Shown here piece by piece: positions 16,250 to 21,232 of a DNA stretch of 21,232 nt (the first letter of the stretch is position 1; every line of letters starts with the position of its first letter). The stretch is from Promethearchaeota archaeon (GTDB taxonomy: Archaea; Asgardarchaeota; Lokiarchaeia; Sigynarchaeales; SOKP01). The stretch spans positions 1 through 21,232 of the forward strand of contig JAEOTV010000190.1 of the NCBI GenBank assembly GCA_016839635.1, in the 5' to 3' direction. The translations under genes and the position numbers were made by a program. A model generated the notes under the pieces. That model saw only the letters and a list, made by a program, of their open reading frames with translations. It had not been told where the DNA came from and made no database searches.

Positions 16250-16300
16250 TATTAATGAGAGTAACCATTTAAAATTATAGGAATGAAAAGCACCTTATTC

Positions 16301-17872
16301 TTACCAAGGTCTTTTTATATAAGAATTTCGTGCTAATTCTAATTTTTGGGGATGATTTTCATTAAAATGAGTTCCTCTACTTTCTTTTCGAGATAAGGCG
16401 CATCTAATTAAGAGTTCTGAAACCATTGATAAATTTCTTAATTCTACTAAATTTTTTTCAACTTTATAATTCCAATAGTAGTAATCAATTTCTTCTGAAA
16501 AAATATTCATTCTTTTAAGAGCTCTTTTCAATCGCGCATCAGATCTTACAACCCCTACAAAATTTTGCATTAATATTCGGATTTCATCCCAATTCTGAGT
16601 TATAACTACAGCTTCTGAGGAGGGAACCGCATTACCTGATTCCCATTCAGGGAAATCTTTAATTTTTAACTCAGAAGTATGATTTGATAAATAACTTGCA
16701 CACTCATAGGCACTAACTAATCCTTCGAGTAGAGAATTAGAAGCTAGTCTGTTGCTTCCATGTAAACCCGTGCATGCTGCTTCTCCAATAACAAATAGAT
16801 TTTTTATATCGGTCCTACCATCTACACTCGCTGCTACTCCTCCGCAACAATAATGAGCTGCTGGTACTACTGGAATTGGTTCTTTAGTAATATCGATATT
16901 AAATTCTAAGCATTTTTCATATATCATCGGAAAATGATTTTTAATAAAATTAGAATCTCTATAAGATGCAATATCTAAGTAAACATAATCATCACCAGAT
17001 TTCTTAAGTTCTGCATCAATTGCTCTAGAAACAATATCGCGGGGTGCCAAATCTTTTTGAGGATGATAATTTTCCATAAATTCACCACCTTTAATATCTT
17101 TCAAGACTGCCCCTTCTCCTCGCATAGCTTCAGTAATTAGGAATGATTTCGCATAAGGATGATATAAACATGTAGGGTGAAATTGATAAAATTCAAGATT
17201 AGATATCATAGCACCTGCTCTATAAGCCATCGCAATACCATCTCCCGAAATTATATCTGGATTTGTTGTATATAAGTAAATTTTACCTGCACCACCTGTA
17301 GCTAAAATAGTAGCCTTTGCTGCTATATTATGTATTTCTTCTGATTCTTGCTCTAAAATATATGCTCCTTGGCATTTTAGATTTTTGACGTAGAGGTTAA
17401 CAGCGCACCATTTTTCTCTAATTTCTATATTCTCTAATTTTTTCACATGATCAATAAGTTTTTGTTCTACACTTTTTCCAGTTTGGTCATTAACATGAAG
17501 AATTCTTCTTACTGAATGACCACCTTCTTTTCCTAAATCATATTCCCCATTTTTATTTCGTGTAAAACTTACGCCTAGATTAATCAGATCATTAATTCTA
17601 TCAGGCGCTTGCTTTATAATGTTTCTTACAACAGTATCATTACATAATCCATCTCCAGCAATTATAGTATCTTGAATATGTTGCTCAAAATTATCATTAT
17701 CATTCCATACACACGCAATCCCACCTTGTGCATGATAAGTACTACTTTCTTGTAAAGATTGTTTTGTCACTAATAAAATATTTGCTTTTGGTTCAAATTT
17801 TGATATGTTTAATGCAAAAGAAAGCCCAGAAATTCCACTTCCAATAATTAAATAATCAGTTTTAAACTTCAA
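16301..17872 (-). CDS. nadB: L-aspartate oxidase
   Basis: This FAD enzyme oxidises L-aspartate to iminoaspartate, the first step of de novo NAD synthesis; quinolinate synthase (NadA) takes the product. The FAD fold is G-S-G-I-S-G (11-16). Family motifs follow: S-T-Y-H-A-Q-G-G (44-51), E-G-G-H-S (116-120), F-H-P-T (231-234), E-A-M-R-G-E-G-A (248-255), the active-site arginine R278 in A-P-R-D-I-V-S-R, H-Y-C-C-G-G (340-345) and G-L-H-G-S-N-R-L-A-S-N-S-L-L-E (369-383). The length of 523 residues is normal. The TATA-free TTG 17872 start precedes KFKTDYLIIG, with GGAG about 17 bases upstream. nadA and nadC are not in the window. The gene lies 107 bases after a SIR2-TPR gene on the same strand. Confidence 0.93.
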   Translation of the reverse strand: MKFKTDYLIIGSGISGLSFALNISKFEPKANILLVTKQSLQESSTYHAQGGIACVWNDNDNFEQHIQDTIIAGDGLCNDTVVRNIIKQAPDRINDLINLGVSFTRNKNGEYDLGKEGGHSVRRILHVNDQTGKSVEQKLIDHVKKLENIEIREKWCAVNLYVKNLKCQGAYILEQESEEIHNIAAKATILATGGAGKIYLYTTNPDIISGDGIAMAYRAGAMISNLEFYQFHPTCLYHPYAKSFLITEAMRGEGAVLKDIKGGEFMENYHPQKDLAPRDIVSRAIDAELKKSGDDYVYLDIASYRDSNFIKNHFPMIYEKCLEFNIDITKEPIPVVPAAHYCCGGVAASVDGRTDIKNLFVIGEAACTGLHGSNRLASNSLLEGLVSAYECASYLSNHTSELKIKDFPEWESGNAVPSSEAVVITQNWDEIRILMQNFVGVVRSDARLKRALKRMNIFSEEIDYYYWNYKVEKNLVELRNLSMVSELLIRCALSRKESRGTHFNENHPQKLELARNSYIKRPW

Positions 17873-17979
17873 TAGAAAGTATTCAAAATCTCCAAAAATT
17901 AATTGAAATCTATCTTAAAATACAATTAATTAAATTAAAATTTTATTACAATGAAATTAAGGAAATCCTTTTTCAAACT

Positions 17980-20391
17980 TCAATTTCCAATTATTCTATT
18001 TAATTCATCTACATAGTTTTGTATTACTTCAATATACTGTTTTTGTCCATACTGTGTAAAGATTTTTAAGCTTTCTTCATAATGCTGTAATGCTTTTCTA
18101 TATTCTCCCTGCATATTATAAATCCTCCCAATATTATAAAAATCGCTTGCAATTCCCATTGGATCTCCTAAATTTTGATCAATTTCAAGAGTTTCTTCAT
18201 ATCTTCTCAAGGCTTCGTAGAAATTTTTTTGAGTTTCATATATTTTTCCAATATTACTAAGGCTTGCTGCTTTATTAGACAACTCTCCTTTTCTTTCAAA
18301 GAGTAAGACTGCTTCTTCATATTTTTCAAGAGCATTTGAATAACTCTCGTGAATCATTTCTATCGTAGCAATTTTAGTTAATATTAATCCCTTTTTTGAT
18401 AAATCTCCTATCTCGTTGGCAATATGTAAAGCTTCAGTGAATTTTTCTTTAGCAAGAATATAATTTTTTTGATTGTTATAAATCATCCCTATATTATTAA
18501 GATATATTATCTTCATCAATGGATCTCCTGCTCTTTCTTCAATATTCAGTGCTTCTTGATACTTTTCTAATGCTAAGTTTTGTTTTCCTTGAGCTAGATA
18601 TATAGAACCGATATTATTAAGACAACCTGCTTTTTTAGGTAGATCTCCTAGTTGTTCTGCAATCTGTAGTGATTCATTATACTTCTCTAAAGCTGTATCT
18701 AAATCTTTAAATTCATCATAATTCCTTCCTATATTATTTAGAAGAATAATTTTTCCATATAGATCTCCTAAAAGATCTGAAATATGATATGCTTCATTAT
18801 AATAGTCGATTGATATGCTAAATTCATTCTTTGCTTTATAAATCATCCCTATATTATTTAAAAGCGCAGCTTTTCTGTTAAGATCACCAACTTTCTCAGT
18901 AAGTTTTAAAGCTTCACCATAATATTTTAAAGCCAGATCAAATTCATTTTTTACTTCATATACCCTACCTATATTATTTTTACAAGAAATTTGACTCGGT
19001 AAATCCTCCATTTTCTCTACAATTTCTAATGCTTGATTGTATATTTCCAATGCTTTATCATATTCACCTAAAGTCAAATAGATAGATCCAATATTATTAA
19101 AGTCTGTAGCTCTCCCTGCAATATCTCTTAGGGATTCATCAATTAGTAAACCATTTTCATAATATTGTAATGCTTTCTTATAATTTCCTTTAATTTGTTC
19201 AATCATTCCTAACATGTTAAAAAAATATGATTTTGAAGATGAATCATTTATTTCCTCGGCATTTGCAATTCCCCTTTCAGAACATCGTTTTGTAGCATCA
19301 AGATCTTTTAAATAATAGAACAATTGGGATGCAAGTTTATATTTATGAGTCACAGGAATGTCTTTATATAGAGAATTAATCCATTCCTTGAAATTGGGAA
19401 TTTCTTTTTCTGAATCAAATAAATTGATTTCACTAAGAGGTAGGTAAGGCAAAAAAATATTCCATAGTTTTTTTTGAATAAAGTTTTTTGTATTTGTTCT
19501 AATTAATATTACTTCAAAATCACTTCTAGAACAAATATCTCCTAATAATTCTCCTAAATGAGAAGAAATATCTTTAAGTGCTAATTTCTCTTTTTTTCTG
19601 AAATTTATGATTTTAGGTTGAGATTCTAGGGAATGTTCAATCCAAACAAGGCGATTAAGAAAAGGAATTTCTCTTAAAGTTGGGCCAATATCAAAATCGT
19701 CACTTCCAGAGTATCCCATAACAACTAAAGTTCGGTTATTCATTAAATTGAAAATAGCAGATTTCTTGTATGGTTCAATTGCAAAAGTTTCTCCTTCTCC
19801 TCGATCTTTTCCTAATGCACTTAATGTAGTAATAAGGGATTCTCTGGTGTCTCTATTAGTAATAATGTTTCGTTTTGAGCCATGAATCTTATAAAGTGGA
19901 TATTTATTTGATGTTATAAGGGTTTTAGGCTCTTGATAAATAATATAATCTTCCTTAGATATAACAGGTATTATATCTTGATGGCAATTCTTATTTAAAA
20001 CTCTTAATAATGCATTTTCAATCAAATAATCAAAATTAGTAGTAACAACATAATTCCCACGTGTAATTGCATTACTCAAAAAGAGGTGAGTAAGATTTGG
20101 CTCAGTTATGTATTCTAGATAATTTAAAAACTGAAGTTCTTGATCAAAGATATCTTGAATTTTCTCCACGACTAATTCAAATCTCAACATTTCTAGTGAA
20201 AGCAAATTTTCTATTTCTTCTGGGGGAGCACATAACTCCAACAACGATTGTACAATTTGTCGGGCAGAAGGCATATTTGAAGGAGGATCCATGGAGATCC
20301 CTGCCCCAACTAAAAAAGTATAATTTCTCTTGGGTGTAAATAATGATTCAATATCTTCTTTAAATTCCTTGAAAAGTATTTCATCAACCAT
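17980..20391 (-). CDS. SIR2-domain protein with ten tetratricopeptide repeats
   Basis: Residues about 18-255 form a SIR2_2-type NAD-binding domain: G-A-G-I-S (29-33), T-T-N-F-D (117-121), K-I-H-G-S with H170, and V-M-G-Y-S-G-S-D-D-F-D (224-234). A linker follows, then ten regular 40-residue TPR units (about 387-790), each carrying N-N-I-G-x-I-Y and ending in a G-D-L/P turn, of the kinesin-light-chain-like type. There is no signal peptide or membrane segment. SIR2 domains of this class in bacteria often hydrolyse NAD as defence effectors, with the repeat part sensing a trigger; that role here is inference. The ATG has AAGGAAT about 7 bases upstream. It is transcribed toward nadB. Confidence 0.9.
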   Translation of the reverse strand: MVDEILFKEFKEDIESLFTPKRNYTFLVGAGISMDPPSNMPSARQIVQSLLELCAPPEEIENLLSLEMLRFELVVEKIQDIFDQELQFLNYLEYITEPNLTHLFLSNAITRGNYVVTTNFDYLIENALLRVLNKNCHQDIIPVISKEDYIIYQEPKTLITSNKYPLYKIHGSKRNIITNRDTRESLITTLSALGKDRGEGETFAIEPYKKSAIFNLMNNRTLVVMGYSGSDDFDIGPTLREIPFLNRLVWIEHSLESQPKIINFRKKEKLALKDISSHLGELLGDICSRSDFEVILIRTNTKNFIQKKLWNIFLPYLPLSEINLFDSEKEIPNFKEWINSLYKDIPVTHKYKLASQLFYYLKDLDATKRCSERGIANAEEINDSSSKSYFFNMLGMIEQIKGNYKKALQYYENGLLIDESLRDIAGRATDFNNIGSIYLTLGEYDKALEIYNQALEIVEKMEDLPSQISCKNNIGRVYEVKNEFDLALKYYGEALKLTEKVGDLNRKAALLNNIGMIYKAKNEFSISIDYYNEAYHISDLLGDLYGKIILLNNIGRNYDEFKDLDTALEKYNESLQIAEQLGDLPKKAGCLNNIGSIYLAQGKQNLALEKYQEALNIEERAGDPLMKIIYLNNIGMIYNNQKNYILAKEKFTEALHIANEIGDLSKKGLILTKIATIEMIHESYSNALEKYEEAVLLFERKGELSNKAASLSNIGKIYETQKNFYEALRRYEETLEIDQNLGDPMGIASDFYNIGRIYNMQGEYRKALQHYEESLKIFTQYGQKQYIEVIQNYVDELNRIIGN
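18020..19235 (-). repeat. tandem 120-bp repeats encoding the TPR array
   Basis: Ten coding repeats of 120 bp (40 codons) lie within the SIR2-TPR gene. At DNA level the CCTATATTATT-like block that encodes N-N-I-G returns at regular 120-bp spacing, as at about 18489, 18849 and 18969. The repeats have diverged in sequence but keep the exact length, so recombination between them could change repeat number. Confidence 0.75.
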
Positions 20392-20484
20392 ATATAATTC
20401 CTTAATATTCTAAAATCTTTTAGTCTTCTGTTTTTTTCAATATTTTTATTCCCTTTTGAAATTAATCAAAATTTTTTTTTTACT

Positions 20485-20494
20485 TGATATATTT
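20485..20494 (+). promoter_or_regulatory. TATA-like box of the first LMW phosphatase gene
   Basis: TGATATATTT lies about 31-40 bases before the ATG at 20525, after a run of ten T residues. It supports starting translation at 20525 rather than at the upstream TTG 20456, which would lie before the predicted transcription start. Confidence 0.4.
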
Positions 20495-20524
20495 CTATTG
20501 AATAAGGTACAAGAAGAATTAAAA

Positions 20525-21013
20525 ATGTCAAAAATAAGAAAAGTTCTGTTTTTTTGTGCAGGAAACACATGTAGAAGTCCATTTGCTGAAGCTTATGCAA
20601 ACTGGTTGAAAAAATCTAGATTTAAAAAAGAGTTGAAAAATGTAGAATTTGATTCAGCAGGGATTTATCATTACTATGAAACTGCTCAACCGGGAACTAT
20701 CAATAATTTAAAGTCTAAAGGGATTGATATTAGCAATTTTAAAACAAAAAGAATAAATTTTCAATTATTAGAAAAGCAAGATCTTATTTTAGGATTCGAA
20801 AGAAAACATCATATTGATAAATTGAAAAGAAAATTCAAAAATCTTAATGATATTGACGATAAAGTATTTTTACTATTAGAATTTGCAGGGGAAAATAAGG
20901 ATTTGGAAATAGAAGATCCCTTTTATTTAAATCAAGAAGATTATAATAAAATTCTTGAAAGAATTGAGGAGGGAGTATTAAAAACTATCGAAAAGATTAT
21001 TGAACATAACTGA
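20525..21013 (+). CDS. low-molecular-weight protein tyrosine phosphatase family protein
   Basis: Started at ATG 20525, the protein has 162 residues, the normal family size. The phosphate-binding loop is C11-A-G-N-T-C-R17-S-P with nucleophile C11, and the general acid is D131 in E-D-P-F. The second cysteine, C16, is the conserved one that can form a protective disulfide with C11. The family includes tyrosine phosphatases and thioredoxin-coupled arsenate reductases; C-x-G-N-x-C-R-S-P with D-P-F fits either, with phosphatase more likely. An in-frame TTG at 20456 would add 23 hydrophobic residues, but it lies upstream of the TATA-like box. A second related gene follows 117 bases downstream. The upstream neighbour is the divergent SIR2-TPR gene. 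Confidence 0.88.
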   Translation: MSKIRKVLFFCAGNTCRSPFAEAYANWLKKSRFKKELKNVEFDSAGIYHYYETAQPGTINNLKSKGIDISNFKTKRINFQLLEKQDLILGFERKHHIDKLKRKFKNLNDIDDKVFLLLEFAGENKDLEIEDPFYLNQEDYNKILERIEEGVLKTIEKIIEHN

Positions 21014-21130
21014 AAATAGATGAGTGTGATTTCAGTATGATTTGTTATAATAACTTTTTATTTAACGTTTTTCTTGAATTTTTTTCATAAAGCTTATTTA
21101 ATATTTAATTATATCTATACATGATTAAAC

Positions 21131-21232
21131 GTGAATAAAATTAGGCGAGTTCTCTTTGTATGTCTAGGTAATACTGCAAGATCTCCAGCAGCAGAATATC
21201 TTGCTCGTTATCATGCTGAAAAACTTGATGTA
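21131..21232 (+). CDS. second LMW phosphatase/arsenate-reductase-like protein, N-terminal part
   Basis: The GTG at 21131 opens a frame that runs off the window after 34 residues, so only the N-terminus is visible. It carries V-C-L-G-N-T-A-R-S-P, the C-x5-R phosphate-binding loop, preceded by the usual R-R-V-L-F-V strand. Unlike the gene just upstream, the sixth loop position is Ala instead of Cys, so a loop disulfide cannot form here. The two genes are same-strand paralogues separated by 117 bases with a T7 run at 21079-21085 and a TATA-like TTTAATAT near 21098 between them, which suggests separate transcription. Confidence 0.8.
   Translation, partial: MNKIRRVLFVCLGNTARSPAAEYLARYHAEKLDV

Noticed and set aside
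18020..19235. Regularly spaced repeats that could suggest a CRISPR array
   Set aside because: The 120-bp period is in frame and encodes 40-residue TPR units; there are no short identical repeats with unique spacers.
20456..20524. Upstream TTG start giving the LMW phosphatase a hydrophobic leader
   Set aside because: It lies before the TATA-like box, and the family normally starts a few residues before the VLFFCAGN strand, as with ATG 20525.

Overview
The window is AT-rich archaeal DNA (roughly 30% GC by eye) and most likely comes from an Asgard archaeon, probably Lokiarchaeia-like. The indicators are a Rab/Ras-like small GTPase, an Arf-like GTPase carrying an N-terminal longin-like domain, and an MCT-1/Tma20-type PUA protein, combined with archaeal features: an XPF/Hef-type nuclease without a helicase, TATA-box promoters, T-tract terminators and frequent TTG or GTG starts. 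No rRNA, tRNA, CRISPR array or insertion sequence was seen. The lineage is inferred from gene content only.

Layout. Positions 1-8498 are mainly on the + strand: the end of a GNAT acetyltransferase; a secreted, membrane-anchored protein split by one in-frame TAA; a gene-free stretch with a TATA-like box and a perfect 14-bp palindrome; a small unknown gene; then a divergent pair made of an MCT-1-like PUA protein (- strand) and a 2H phosphoesterase (+ strand). Next comes a small-GTPase neighbourhood (2786-5318): a Rab-like GTPase, a convergent gene-free stretch with an imperfect inverted repeat, a coiled-coil protein, and, divergent from it, the longin-Arf-like GTPase. A phosphohexomutase follows the latter after 42 bases and may share its transcript, then an acyl-CoA dehydrogenase family gene.

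From 8576 to 20391 eight genes in a row lie on the - strand. In transcription order they are a SIR2-TPR protein, L-aspartate oxidase (nadB), a C-terminally anchored subtilisin-like protease, a B12-binding radical SAM enzyme, an ERCC4-type nuclease, a class-C beta-lactamase-fold hydrolase, a phytoene-desaturase-like FAD oxidoreductase and a TauE/SafE transporter. Gaps range from 31 to 171 bases, so several short operons are likely. At the right edge two tandem low-molecular-weight protein tyrosine phosphatase genes read rightward, the second cut by the window end.

Points of most interest: (1) the GTPase neighbourhood, where a longin-like module is fused to an Arf/SR-beta-like GTPase and sits divergent to an uncharacterised coiled-coil protein; (2) a predicted NAD-consuming SIR2-TPR protein directly upstream of a NAD biosynthesis gene, which looks like a candidate defence or NAD-homeostasis pair; (3) a subtilase whose signal peptide appears to be coded upstream of its only usable start. 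Functional links between neighbours are inference from position and domain content.
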